From positions 1-64,000 of the forward strand of contig CAWKAN010000025.1 of assembly GCA_963847615.1 (NCBI GenBank): 64,000 nucleotides of DNA, given 5' to 3'. The notes below the pieces were generated by a model that did no database searches, had not been told where the DNA came from, and saw nothing but the letters and a program-made list of their open reading frames with translations. The DNA comes from Palsa-883 sp963847615. GTDB lineage: Bacteria; Pseudomonadota; Alphaproteobacteria; Acetobacterales; Acetobacteraceae. The first letter of the stretch is position 1. Each line of letters starts with the position of its first letter. The position numbers and the translations under genes are program-made. Shown piece by piece: positions 52,174-61,699 of the stretch.

Positions 52174-53554
52174 TCCGCTCGACGCGCAGGATCACCGGGC
52201 ACTGCCGGTGATCCTGGAATTTCAGTCGCCGTCCTCGGCCGTGCTTGCCGCGCCGGTGCCGCGCGGCGCGCGCGGGATCGCCTGGTTCATCACCTCGATG
52301 GTGGCGGCGTGCGTGATGGCGGCGGGCTTCATCCCGGTGGATCGCGTCGTGACCATGCAGGGCAAGGTGGTCTCCGAGGTGCCGACGCAGGTCGTGCAAC
52401 CGCTCGACACCGCGATCGTGCTGTCCATCGACGTGCACGAGGGCGAGAAGGTGCATGCGGGCCAGTTGCTGGCCCGGCTCGATCCGACCCTGGCGGCCGC
52501 CGACGTCAGCGCGCTGCAGGCGCAGGTGTCGACCTATTCGGCGCAGGTCGCGCGCATGCGGGCCGAAGTGAACAATCAACCGTTCAGCTACACCGGCACC
52601 GACCGCGACATGGCGCTGCAAGCGGCGATCTTCGCCCAGCGCAAGGCCCAGTACGACTATACGCTGGAGAATTACAAACAGCAGATCGACGGGCTGGTGT
52701 CGCTGATCGCGCGATCCGAGGCGGACGCCGCGGGGTATCGTGACCGCCTGGACGTGGCACAAAACCTCGAGAAGATGCGCAAGGAACTGCAGCGGCTGCA
52801 GGTCGGCAGCCGGCTCAACACCCTGGCCGCGGAAGACAACCGCGCCGAGATGGCCCGCAACCTGGCCAATGCGGAGCAGACGGCGAGCAACGCCAAGGCC
52901 AATGTCGCCGCCATGGTCGCCACGCGCGACGCCTTCATGCAACAGTGGAAGGCCGACATCGGCCAACAGCTCTCCGACGCGGCCTCCAAGCTGTCGGACT
53001 CCTCCGAGGCGCTGCGCAAGGCCGAGCTGCACCGCAAGCTGGTCGAACTGCGGGCCGATCGCGACGCCACCGTGCTGACCGTGGCCAAGGTCTCCGTCGG
53101 CTCCGTGCTGCAGGCCGGCCAGCAGTTCTTCACCCTGATGCCCAGCGACACGCCGCTGGCGGTCGAGGGCATTCTGTCCGGCAGCGAGGGCGGCTTCGTG
53201 CATCTCGGCGACCCGGTCAGCATCAAGTTCGACACCTTCGATTACATGCACTACGGCATGGCCTATGGCACGGTGCGCAACATCAGCGCCGATACGTTCT
53301 ACGGCGGCGACCCGCAGGCGGCGCAGGCCTCGGTGGTGCCGTTGCCGGGCGGCCCCGGTTCGACCCTGGCGTTCTATCGCGGGCAGATCGGCATCGACCG
53401 CGTGGCCTTGCGCGACGTGCCGGCCAACTTCCAGGTCACGCCGGGCATGACGGTCACCGCCGACATCAAGGTCGGCAAACGGACCGTGCTGGAGTACTTC
53501 ATGAGCCGGATCGTTCCGATCGCGACCGAATCGATGCGCGAGCCGGGAAGGTGA
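52136..53554 (+). CDS. HlyD family type I secretion membrane-fusion protein
   Basis: The 472-residue protein has one transmembrane helix near residue 48 (IAWFITSMVAACVMAAGFIPV). The lipoyl-half segment VQPLDTAIVLSIDVHEGEKVHAGQLLARLD follows near 90. A long coiled coil lies at about 120-330, then the returning beta-barrel AKVSVGSVLQAGQQFFTLMP, with a C-terminal PGMTVTADIKVGKRTVLEYF near 440. It links the inner-membrane ATPase to an outer-membrane channel. The ATG at 52136 lies inside the ATPase gene, indicating coupling. Confidence 0.92.
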   Translation: MPLLPRRSRKAISPLDAQDHRALPVILEFQSPSSAVLAAPVPRGARGIAWFITSMVAACVMAAGFIPVDRVVTMQGKVVSEVPTQVVQPLDTAIVLSIDVHEGEKVHAGQLLARLDPTLAAADVSALQAQVSTYSAQVARMRAEVNNQPFSYTGTDRDMALQAAIFAQRKAQYDYTLENYKQQIDGLVSLIARSEADAAGYRDRLDVAQNLEKMRKELQRLQVGSRLNTLAAEDNRAEMARNLANAEQTASNAKANVAAMVATRDAFMQQWKADIGQQLSDAASKLSDSSEALRKAELHRKLVELRADRDATVLTVAKVSVGSVLQAGQQFFTLMPSDTPLAVEGILSGSEGGFVHLGDPVSIKFDTFDYMHYGMAYGTVRNISADTFYGGDPQAAQASVVPLPGGPGSTLAFYRGQIGIDRVALRDVPANFQVTPGMTVTADIKVGKRTVLEYFMSRIVPIATESMREPGR

Positions 53555-53596
53555 GGCCGGCACCAACCACGCCTGTCGCGCAGGTTCGCTAGGTCA

Positions 53597-55519
53597 TTGG
53601 CGCTCTTTGACCAACTGATCGGCCGACTGTCTCCCGACGCCGCACTGAAGCGGGCGCAGGGCCTGAGCGAGCGGGGCGAGGCCGCGCGGGCGTTCCAGCT
53701 CTACGCGCGCGCGGCGCGAGCCGGCCTGCCGGAGGCGGAATTTCGTGTCGGACGGCTCTACCTGGAAGGCAGCGGCGTCCCGCGCAGCCGGATTGAGGGC
53801 ATGCGCTGGCTGGAGCGGGCCGCCTCGCACGGGCTTGTCGAGGCGCAGAGCCTGCTCGCCACGCTGTTCCTGCACGGCTTCGGCGGCGCGCGAACCCCCA
53901 CCCCGGGCGGCGCGGAGGCCGCCGCGGGGACCGCCGCGCCGGCCCGCCCGGCCGGGGTGCTGTTCGCCAGCAACGAGCGCACCGCCCCCGACTATGACAG
54001 CGCGCTGAAATGGGCCCGCCTGGCGGCGGAGGCCGGCTCCAGCGACGCCCAGGCGATGCTGGGCTATATCCTGACGGCCGGTCCGGAGGCGATCCGTGAC
54101 CTGGATGCGGCGCAGGGCTGGTACCAGCGCGCCGCCGCCGCCGGCAGCCCGCAAGGCGCGCTGGGCTATGCACTGGCCCTGGCGCGGCTGCCGGACAACG
54201 CCGCGCAAGCCCCGGAGATCCTGGCTCTGGTGCGCCGCGCCGCCGAGGCCGGGGTCGGGCTCGCGCTGCGCCTGCTCGGGCTGATGACCGAACGCGGCGC
54301 GGGGCTGCCGGCCGATCCGGCGGCGGCCGCGGAGCTCTACCGCCAGGCGGCGGAGCAGGGCGACGTGGTCGGCCAGGCCAAATGGGGCCTGGCGCTGCTG
54401 GAGGGGCGTGGCGTCGCGGCCAACCCGGCGCAAGGCAAATCCTGGCTGCGCCGCGCCGCCCTCGCCGGCGACCGCGAGGCCGCGGCGCTGATCGGCGACC
54501 TCTACGCCAAGGGCGGCGGCGAGCTGCCGCCGAACTACGCGGAGGCCGCGCTGTGGTTCCGCCGCGCCGCGGAGGCCGGCCATCACACCGCGGCGCGCGC
54601 GCTTGGCATGCTTTACCTGACCGGTGCCGGCGTCGCCCGCGATGGCGAGGAGGCCGCCGCATGGTTCCGCCGCGCGGCGGAAACCGGCGACGTGCACGCC
54701 CAGACCGACCTTGCCAATCTGCTGCTGCGCGGCTTCGGCGACGACACCGACGGCGCGCACACGCGGGCCTGGTTCGAACAGGCGGCGGCGTCCGGCGATC
54801 TGATCGCCGCCTTCAACTTCGGCGTCTGCCTGGCCGAGGGCGTCGGGGTCGACCGCGACGATCGCAAGGCGGCCGAATGGATGCGCCGCGCCGCCGAAGG
54901 CGTGGTGAACGCGCAATACTGGTACGGCCGCATGCTGATCGAGGGCCGCGGCGTCGATGCCGACCCGGTGCAGGGCCGCGCCTGGCTCGAACGGGCAGCG
55001 GCGATCGGCATGCCGGAGGCGGAGGTGGCGCTGGCCGAGCTGAAGCTGCATGGCCGCGGCGGACCGCGCGACCATCCCGGCGCGCTCGAACTGTTCACCC
55101 GTGCCGCCGGACGCGGCCATATCGGCGCCATGTTCTCCACCGGCGCGATGCATGGCGGCGGCCATGACGTGCCGACCGACCGGGTCGCGGCGCAGCAGTG
55201 GTTCCAGGCAGCGGCCGAGCGCGGCCACGCGCAGGCGCAAATGATGCTGGGACGCTATCTCGCGCGGGGCCTCGTTGCCCAAGCCGATCCCGAGGCGGCG
55301 CGGACCTGGTTCGAACGCGCGCTGGCGCAGGGGCTGACCGAGGTGCGCGGCGACCTTGCGGCCCTGCCGGCCCGCCGGACCCCGGCGCAACCGCCGCAAG
55401 GCGGCGACCCCCAGGCAGGCTCCCTCCCGGCAGGCTTCGCCCAACCGGGGGCTCACCAGGCGGGTGGTCACCAGGCGGGCGGCCCGCAGACCGCCGACCC
55501 AAGAGCGGTCGGACGCTGA
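53597..55519 (+). CDS. Sel1-repeat protein
   Basis: The 640-residue protein (TTG start; no ATG nearby) consists of about 14 Sel1-type repeats, for example LYLEGSGVPRSRIEGMRWLE, LYLTGAGVARDGEEAAAWFRR and MLIEGRGVDADPVQGRAWLE. Sel1 solenoids mediate protein-protein contacts. No signal peptide is seen. The C-terminus degenerates into QAGGHQAGG-type low-complexity sequence, and the stop is followed by a triple 15-bp repeat leading into the glycosyltransferase frame. It lies 42 bp after hlyD and could scaffold secretion or glycosylation partners. Confidence 0.85.
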   Translation: MALFDQLIGRLSPDAALKRAQGLSERGEAARAFQLYARAARAGLPEAEFRVGRLYLEGSGVPRSRIEGMRWLERAASHGLVEAQSLLATLFLHGFGGARTPTPGGAEAAAGTAAPARPAGVLFASNERTAPDYDSALKWARLAAEAGSSDAQAMLGYILTAGPEAIRDLDAAQGWYQRAAAAGSPQGALGYALALARLPDNAAQAPEILALVRRAAEAGVGLALRLLGLMTERGAGLPADPAAAAELYRQAAEQGDVVGQAKWGLALLEGRGVAANPAQGKSWLRRAALAGDREAAALIGDLYAKGGGELPPNYAEAALWFRRAAEAGHHTAARALGMLYLTGAGVARDGEEAAAWFRRAAETGDVHAQTDLANLLLRGFGDDTDGAHTRAWFEQAAASGDLIAAFNFGVCLAEGVGVDRDDRKAAEWMRRAAEGVVNAQYWYGRMLIEGRGVDADPVQGRAWLERAAAIGMPEAEVALAELKLHGRGGPRDHPGALELFTRAAGRGHIGAMFSTGAMHGGGHDVPTDRVAAQQWFQAAAERGHAQAQMMLGRYLARGLVAQADPEAARTWFERALAQGLTEVRGDLAALPARRTPAQPPQGGDPQAGSLPAGFAQPGAHQAGGHQAGGPQTADPRAVGR

Positions 55520-58500
55520 ACGGTCGGACGCTGAACGGTCGGACGCTGGGCGACGCGGCGTCGGATCCTGCCGCGACCGGCGCGGCGCGGTCCGAGCGGC
55601 GCCGCCTGGCGCAGGCGGCGCAGGCGCGTGCCCAGGCGCTGGCCGCCGCCGGCAACCGGGCCGAGGCGCTGCGCTGGATGCAGCGGGCCTGCCGGCTGCT
55701 GCCCTCCGACGACAGCTTGGCGCTGGCCCTGGCCTCGACCTGCCTGGGCCAGGACGACGCCACTGCGGTCGAGCTGTTCGCGCGCCTCGCCGCGCGCTAC
55801 GGCGGGCGTGAGGCCTGGACCGGGCTGGCGATCGCCCGCCGCAACCTGGGCGACCGCGCGGGCGCCGCGGCGGCGGTGGCGCGCGCCCTCGCCAGCCTGG
55901 TGCCGGACCCCACGCTGGCGGACCTCGCCGCACTGCTGGTCCGCCAGCTCGGCGCGCCCGGCTGGTGCGCCGGCTCTGTCGGCGGCGTGCTCGACATCCG
56001 CCTGGCCGGCGCGCCCCGGCGGGTCGAGCTGGAGATCGACGGGCAGTTCAGGCGCCTGGTGAAGGCCGGGCCAGCCGGGGTGGCGAAGCTCGCGGTGCCC
56101 GGCGCGTGGTGGCACGCGGCGCACGCGGTCGGGGTGACCGCCGACGGCAGGCACCTGCTGGGCAGCCCGATCGCGGCGGCGACGCTGCGGCGCATCGAAG
56201 GCTGCGTGAGCGCGCGCGACGGCGCCCTCGACGGCTGGGCCTGGCATCCCGGCGATCCGACGCTCGAACCGGCGATCACCGTCACCGCTGCCTCCGGCGA
56301 GACCCTGGCGGTGGTCGCCCGCGACGAGGTCGGCGATGTCACCCGCACCAGCTTGCTGGGCCGCCCGCGCCGGTTCCACCTGCCGCCCGGCCGGCTGAGC
56401 AACCTGACCGGCCCGTTCCATCTGCGCGGGGCCGACGGGACGGATCTGCTGGGCAGCCCGCTCGACCCGACGCAGGAGCTGCGCGGCGCCGTCGCCGCCG
56501 CCGCCGCGGTGCGGGCGCTGTTCCCCGCCGAGCCCCAAGCTGGTGCTCGGCCCGCCCGCGCCGCCGCCCCCGGCGGGCGCCTCGCATCGTGGCCGGCCGG
56601 CCGCGCGGCGGCGAAGCCAGCGCAGCCGGACCGGGCGACAGCGACGATGGCGGGGGCGGGGGCGGGGGCGCGGCAGCCCGACGCGGCGCGCCCGCCGGCG
56701 TGGGCCTCGCCGCTGGCGGTGCCGGCCGACATCCTCGGCCCCTCCCCGCCGGTCGGGCGCGATCGTCGCCGCCGCATCGCCGACGTGGTGATCGCGGTGC
56801 ACGGCGGCGGCGCGATGGCGCGCGCCTGCCTGCGCGCGGTGCTCGCCAGCGTCGCGGCGCCGAGCCGGATCGTCGTGATCGACGATGCCACGCCGGATCG
56901 CGACCTCGCGGCGGAGCTGGCCGAGCTGGCCCGGCGGCGGCGCATCCGCCTGCTCCGCCATGACCGCAACCGCGGCTATCCCGCCAGCGCCAACGCCGGG
57001 ATGCGCGCCTGCGCCGGGCGCGACGTCGTGCTGCTGAACAGCGATACGCTCGTCGCGCCGGGCTGGCTCGACCGGCTGCGCGCGATCGCCTATGGCGCGC
57101 CCGACATCGGCACGGTCTCGCCGCTGTCGAACAACGCCACGATCCTCAGCTACCCGCGGCGCGACGCCGAGAACCCGATGCCCGACGCGGCGGCGACCGC
57201 GCGGCTTGCCGGCCAGGCCGATCGCGCCAACCGCGGCCTCGCCGTCGACATTCCGGTCGCGGTGGGGTTCTGCATCTACCTGCGGCGCGATTGTCTCGAC
57301 GCGGTCGGCCTGTTCCGCGAGGACGTGTTTGCCCAGGGCTACGGCGAGGAGAACGATTTCTGCCTGCGCGCCCGCCACCTTGGCTGGCGCCACGTCGCCG
57401 CCCCGGGCGTGTTCGTGGCGCATCGCGGCGCCGAGTCGTTCGGTCCGGCCGGGGAGGCGTTGCGCGCGCGCAACGAGGCGGTGCTGAACCGGCTGCACCC
57501 GGGCTACGCCGAACTGGTCGGCGCGCACCTGCGCAGCGATCCGCTGGCCGCGGCGCGGCGGCGACTGGACCAGGCGCGCTGGCGGGCGGTGCGTCCGGCG
57601 CCCCGCGCCGCGGTGCTGCTGATCAGCCACCGCCACGGCGGCGGCGTGGAGCAAAGGCTGGCGGCGATCTGCGCCGCCCAGCGGGACGCCGGGGTCAGGC
57701 CGATCGTGCTGCGCCCGCTGCCCGCCGCGGAGCTCCCGTCCCCAACGGCCGCCTCCCCGCCGGCTGCTGACCCGGCGGGCGCTTACCCGGCGGGCACTTA
57801 TCCCGGGGGCACTGACCCTGGGGGCACCGACCCTGGGGGCAGGTCGGCCAAGGCCACCGGTCCGGAGGATGTGCCGGGCGTCGTGCTCGGCGACGGGGTG
57901 GATGACTTGTTCCCCAATCTTCGCTTCGCGCTGCCCGCGGAGCTGGCGGCGCTGGCCAGGTTCCTGCGCGGCACCGGCTTGCGGGAGGTGGCGCTGCACC
58001 ATCTGCTGGGACATCATCCGGCGATCCTCGAGCTGATCGCCCTGCTGGGCGTGCCGTACGACGTGCATGTGCACGACTATGCGCTGATCTGCCCCCGCAT
58101 CGCCCTGGTGGGCCGGGAGCGCCGCTACTGCGGCGAGCCGGCGATCGCCGGCTGCGAGGCCTGCGTCGCCGACCTCGGCAGCGTCTCCGGCGAGGCGATC
58201 GGCGTCGCCGCGCTGCGCCAGCGCTCGTTGCGGCTGCTCGCGGGCGCCCGCCACGTGCTGGCGCCGTCCGAGGACACCGCCGCGCGGCTGCGCCGGCATT
58301 TCCCGGCGATCAAGGTCCGCGCCGTGCCGTACGACGACGACGCGGCCCTGCTCGCCGCACCGCGCGCGGCCCACCCGGTGCGCCGCCCGGTGCGGATCTG
58401 CGTGGTCGGGGCGATCGGCGTCGAGAAGGGCTACGAGATCCTGCTGGCCGCTGCCCGCGACGCCGCCGCGCGCGAGCTGCCGCTGGAGTTCGTCGTCGTC

Positions 58501-58821
58501 GGCCATACCATCGACGACGCGCGGTTGCTCGATACCGGCAAGGTGTTCGTGACCGGGGAATTCCAGCCGGCGGAGGCGGTGGCGATGATCCAGGCGCAGC
58601 GGGCGGCGCTGGCCTGGCTGCCGTCGGTCTGGCCGGAGACCTGGTGCTTCACCCTGTCCGAGGCCTGGCAGGCCGGGCTGCGCGTGGTCGCCTGCGATCT
58701 CGGTGCGCAAGGCGAACGTATTCGCCGCACCGGCGGCGGCGTGCTGCTGCCGCTTGGCCTGCCGGCGGCGGCAATCAATTCTGCGCTGCTGGCCGCGGCG
58801 GGCTTGTCAGACCATCGCTGA
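55198..58821 (+). CDS. Large two-module glycosyltransferase (GT2 plus GT4-like) with TPR and beta-sandwich domains
   Basis: TPR-like helices lie near residues 140-240 (ALAAAGNRAEALRWMQRAC). A beta-sandwich with GALDGWAWHPGDP lies near 340. A GT2 domain starts near 531 (VVIAVHGGGAMARACLRAVL, then VVLLNSDTLVAPGWLDRLRA, AVGFCIYLRRDCLDAVGLF and GYGEENDFCLRARHLGW). A GT4-like domain starts near 804 (VLLISHRHGGGVEQRLAAIC, HVHDYALICPR, RICVVGAIGVEKGYEILL and WPETWCFTLSEAWQAGLRV). Between them is a PAGTYPGGTDPGG repeat linker. The only usable start upstream of the TPR is a GTG at 55198, deep inside the Sel1 gene, so the true N-terminus is uncertain and may be joined to it. It probably glycosylates a surface or secreted product. 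Confidence 0.8.
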   Translation: MVPGSGRARPRAGANDAGTLSRAGPRCPSRSRGGADLVRTRAGAGADRGARRPCGPAGPPDPGATAARRRPPGRLPPGRLRPTGGSPGGWSPGGRPADRRPKSGRTLNGRTLNGRTLGDAASDPAATGAARSERRRLAQAAQARAQALAAAGNRAEALRWMQRACRLLPSDDSLALALASTCLGQDDATAVELFARLAARYGGREAWTGLAIARRNLGDRAGAAAAVARALASLVPDPTLADLAALLVRQLGAPGWCAGSVGGVLDIRLAGAPRRVELEIDGQFRRLVKAGPAGVAKLAVPGAWWHAAHAVGVTADGRHLLGSPIAAATLRRIEGCVSARDGALDGWAWHPGDPTLEPAITVTAASGETLAVVARDEVGDVTRTSLLGRPRRFHLPPGRLSNLTGPFHLRGADGTDLLGSPLDPTQELRGAVAAAAAVRALFPAEPQAGARPARAAAPGGRLASWPAGRAAAKPAQPDRATATMAGAGAGARQPDAARPPAWASPLAVPADILGPSPPVGRDRRRRIADVVIAVHGGGAMARACLRAVLASVAAPSRIVVIDDATPDRDLAAELAELARRRRIRLLRHDRNRGYPASANAGMRACAGRDVVLLNSDTLVAPGWLDRLRAIAYGAPDIGTVSPLSNNATILSYPRRDAENPMPDAAATARLAGQADRANRGLAVDIPVAVGFCIYLRRDCLDAVGLFREDVFAQGYGEENDFCLRARHLGWRHVAAPGVFVAHRGAESFGPAGEALRARNEAVLNRLHPGYAELVGAHLRSDPLAAARRRLDQARWRAVRPAPRAAVLLISHRHGGGVEQRLAAICAAQRDAGVRPIVLRPLPAAELPSPTAASPPAADPAGAYPAGTYPGGTDPGGTDPGGRSAKATGPEDVPGVVLGDGVDDLFPNLRFALPAELAALARFLRGTGLREVALHHLLGHHPAILELIALLGVPYDVHVHDYALICPRIALVGRERRYCGEPAIAGCEACVADLGSVSGEAIGVAALRQRSLRLLAGARHVLAPSEDTAARLRRHFPAIKVRAVPYDDDAALLAAPRAAHPVRRPVRICVVGAIGVEKGYEILLAAARDAAARELPLEFVVVGHTIDDARLLDTGKVFVTGEFQPAEAVAMIQAQRAALAWLPSVWPETWCFTLSEAWQAGLRVVACDLGAQGERIRRTGGGVLLPLGLPAAAINSALLAAAGLSDHR

Positions 58822-58916
58822 GCGTGGCACGGAGGATCCCCATTGCACAGATCGACCCATTCGCTAAATCGATCGGCTGTGTTTCGAATACTCAAGTGGA
58901 AAGCGAGAACTCCTGT

Positions 58917-60219
58917 ATGTCCGAAGCCGGGAACGCGGCGAAGAACCAGGCCGCCACAGCCAACCTGCCGAGCAACGCGGGCAATCGCGTGGCCGAGCTC
59001 AAGGTGTCGGGCCATCTGATGACGCTCGATGCCGGAATGTTCTGCATTTTCCATGCCCCCGGCGCGACCCCGGTCGATGACGGCTCCGGCCTGCCGGGCG
59101 TGCGGGTTTCGCTGCCGCCGTCGGCCGGCGCGCCGCCTGGCGCGGTCAACATCAGCACGTTCCGTCCCGATGGCTGGCTGGAGTTTTCCGACGGCGCGGC
59201 CCTGGTGCGGGTCGAGCAGGGGCCGGCGCAGATCCTGGTGACGGTCTACCAATCCCCGGCCGCGAGCCCCGATACCGCGCCGCGGCTGCAGGTGCTGCGG
59301 CTGACGCAGGACGCGGTCGCGGCGGCGGCGCCGGGCGGGGCGGCCCGCGTGCCCGCCGCGCCCGCCGCGGCCGGCGGCGCGCCGCCGGCCGCGGCGGGCG
59401 TCGTGGCGCATATCCAGAGCACCGGCGACGTCCCGGGCGAATTCGGCGCCTGGACCGGCACCCGCGGCAGCGGCAGCTGGGTCGAGGGCTTCGCCATCAC
59501 CCCGCCCGAGGGCGTGGCGCCGGAGGACCTGGAGTACCAGGCGGTGCTCGGGCGAGGCTGGTTGTCGCCATGGATCGAGGGCGGCAAGTTCTGCGGCAGC
59601 CGCGGCATGGCGCTGCCGCTGCTCGGCCTGAACGTGCGGCTGAAGGGCGAGGCGACGAAGACCCACGAATGCACCTATTACGCCACCTTCGTGGATGGCA
59701 GCAGCGTCGGGCCGGTGCCGGCCGGAGAGGCGTGCCAGGCCGACAGTCTCGCCGCGCTCGAAGCCTTTCAGATCGTGCTGCGCCGCCGTGGCACGGCGGC
59801 GGCGCGCCACCAGCCGGTCCCGCCGGCGCCACAGCCAGCTGTCCCGCAGCCGAAGGGCGCGGCGCCAGCGAAACCCGCCGCCCGGCGGCTGAAGGGCGCG
59901 GCGCCAGCCAAACCCACACGCCGGGCGGCCGAAGGGCGCGGCGGCAGCGAAACCCAACGCCGGGCGGCCGAAGGGCACGGCGCCAGCCAAACCCGCCGCC
60001 CGGCGGCTGAAGGGCGCGGCGCCAGCCAAACCCAACACCGGGCGGCCGAAGGGCGCGGCGGCAGCCAAACCCAACACCGGGCGGCCGAAGGGCACGCAGC
60101 CGGCGCCCAAGCCGGCAACCGGGCGGCCGAAGTCCCCTGCGCCGGCGCCCGCCGCCAGGCCAGCGGCGGCGACGGCCAAGCGCCCGACCGCGCGCCCGGC
60201 ACCGAGGCGAGCGCGCTAG
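58917..60219 (+). CDS. ChW-like beta-domain protein with Lys/Pro/Ala GRPKG-repeat tail (tail frameshifted)
   Basis: The N-terminal half has beta-rich segments (LKVSGHLMTLDAGMFCIFHA, STFRPDGWLEFSDGAALVRV). A region like Clostridial hydrophobic-W (ChW) domains follows (HIQSTGDVPGEFGAWTGTRG, LEYQAVLGRGWLSPWIEGGK, FVDGSSVGPVPAGE). After PKGAAPAKPAARRLKGAAPAKP, given here in pieces, one extra base near 59917 breaks the frame. In the shifted frame the repeats continue cleanly as KPNAGRPKGTAPAKP-type units and end in PAPRRAR and a TAG at 60217. The units contain GRP, the core of AT-hooks. As sequenced, the frame instead stays open into the next glycosyltransferase. Confidence 0.6.
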
Positions 60220-60389
60220 CGCGGCGATGGCCAAGCTGGCGATCGACGCGCCCGGCACGGCGCCGGGTCGGCCGCGGGTCCCAGGCCCGGCCTGGCGCGG
60301 CGCGGGTTGCACGCAAGCGCCGGCCGCATGACGGTCGCGCCGCGCCGGACGGCTTCCGGCCGAGCCATCCCATCGTCCAGGACCACGGC

Positions 60390-61616
60390 GTGAAGTATCT
60401 GTTCGTCCACCAGAATTTTCCCGGACAGTTCCTGCACATCGTCCGCCATTTGACGGCGCAGCAGACGCACGACCTGGTCTTCATCACCGAGCCGAACCGC
60501 AATCAGATCGCCGGCGTGCGCAAGGTGCCGTATCGCCGACCCAGCAGCGCGGCGGCGCAGGCCCACCCGGTCGCGCGCGACCTCGACGCCGCCGCCCATC
60601 GCGCCGAAGCGGTGGCGCGCACCGCCGAAAATCTCCGGCAGCTTGGCTATACCCCCGACATCATCATCGGCCACCACGGCTGGGGCGAGCTGCTGAACCT
60701 GGCCGATGTCTGGCCCGGCGTGCCGATCCTCGGCTACATGGAGTTCTACTATCAGACCGCCGCCGCGGATGTCGGGTTCGATCCGGAGTTCCTGCTCGCT
60801 GCCGCGGAATATCCGCGGGTGCGCGCGAAGAACACGATCAACCTGCTGGCCTACGCCAATGGCGGGCACGGCCTGACGCCGACCGAGTGGCAGCTCTCCA
60901 CCTACCCCGCCTGGATGCGGCCCTGGATCACGCTGCTGCGCGAAGGCGTCGACCTGAGCGTGTGCAAGCCCGATCCCAAGGTGCGGCGCCAGGCGATGAC
61001 CGTCGGCGGCTTGCGCATCGCCCCCGGCGACAAGCTGGTGACCTACGTCTCGCGCGACCTCGAGCCGTATCGCGGCTTCCACTCGATGATACGCGCGGTG
61101 CCGCACCTGCTGCGGGCGCGCAAGGACATCCGCGTGGCGATCGTCGGCGGCGACGGGGTGAGCTATGGCGCGCCGCCGCCGAAGGGAAGCTGGAAGGACG
61201 TCATGCTCGCCGAGCTCGGCGGGCAGATCGACCCGAAACGCGTCGTGTTCCCCGGCCGGCTCGAGTACGATGCCTATGTCCGGCTGCTGCAGCGCTCGGA
61301 CGCGCATGTCTACCTGACCTATCCCTTCGTCGCCTCGTGGTCGCTGCGCGAGGCGCTGGCGATCGGCTGCGCGGTGATCGGCAGCGACACCCAGCCGGTG
61401 CGCGAGTTCATCACCCACGAGAAGACCGGGCTGCTGGCCGATTTCTTCGATCCCGCCGGGCTGGCGGCGAAGGTGGTGACGGTGATCGAGAACGCCGCGC
61501 TGGCCCGCGCCCTGCGCACCGAGGCACGGCGCTATGCCGAACGCCATCTGTCGTTGACCGACTACCTGCGGGACTACGACGCGCTGATCGGGCGGCTGAC
61601 CGGCACGGCGCCGTGA
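60390..61616 (+). CDS. Glycosyltransferase family 4 protein
   Basis: The 408-residue protein (GTG start) begins with the typical (M)KYLFVHQNFPGQFLHIVRHL. It has DIIIGHHGWGELLNLADVWP near residue 90, ILGYMEFYYQ near 112 and the GT4 C-terminal domain: VTYVSRDLEPYRGFHSMIRA near 217, VAIVGGDGVSYG near 248, VVFPGRLEYDAYVRLLQRSD near 285 and YPFVASWSLREALAIGCAVIGSD near 310, carrying the E-A nucleotide-sugar motif. The upstream frame is open to 58917 only because of a frameshift, so the two should not be read as one protein. It probably acts with the large glycosyltransferase in this cluster. Confidence 0.87.
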   Translation: MKYLFVHQNFPGQFLHIVRHLTAQQTHDLVFITEPNRNQIAGVRKVPYRRPSSAAAQAHPVARDLDAAAHRAEAVARTAENLRQLGYTPDIIIGHHGWGELLNLADVWPGVPILGYMEFYYQTAAADVGFDPEFLLAAAEYPRVRAKNTINLLAYANGGHGLTPTEWQLSTYPAWMRPWITLLREGVDLSVCKPDPKVRRQAMTVGGLRIAPGDKLVTYVSRDLEPYRGFHSMIRAVPHLLRARKDIRVAIVGGDGVSYGAPPPKGSWKDVMLAELGGQIDPKRVVFPGRLEYDAYVRLLQRSDAHVYLTYPFVASWSLREALAIGCAVIGSDTQPVREFITHEKTGLLADFFDPAGLAAKVVTVIENAALARALRTEARRYAERHLSLTDYLRDYDALIGRLTGTAP

Positions 61617-61699
61617 CGCGCGCGCCGGCGCGGCCACCCCGCGACACGGGCCGCGACACGGCTCACGACACGGGCCGCGACATGGGCCGCGACACGGCC

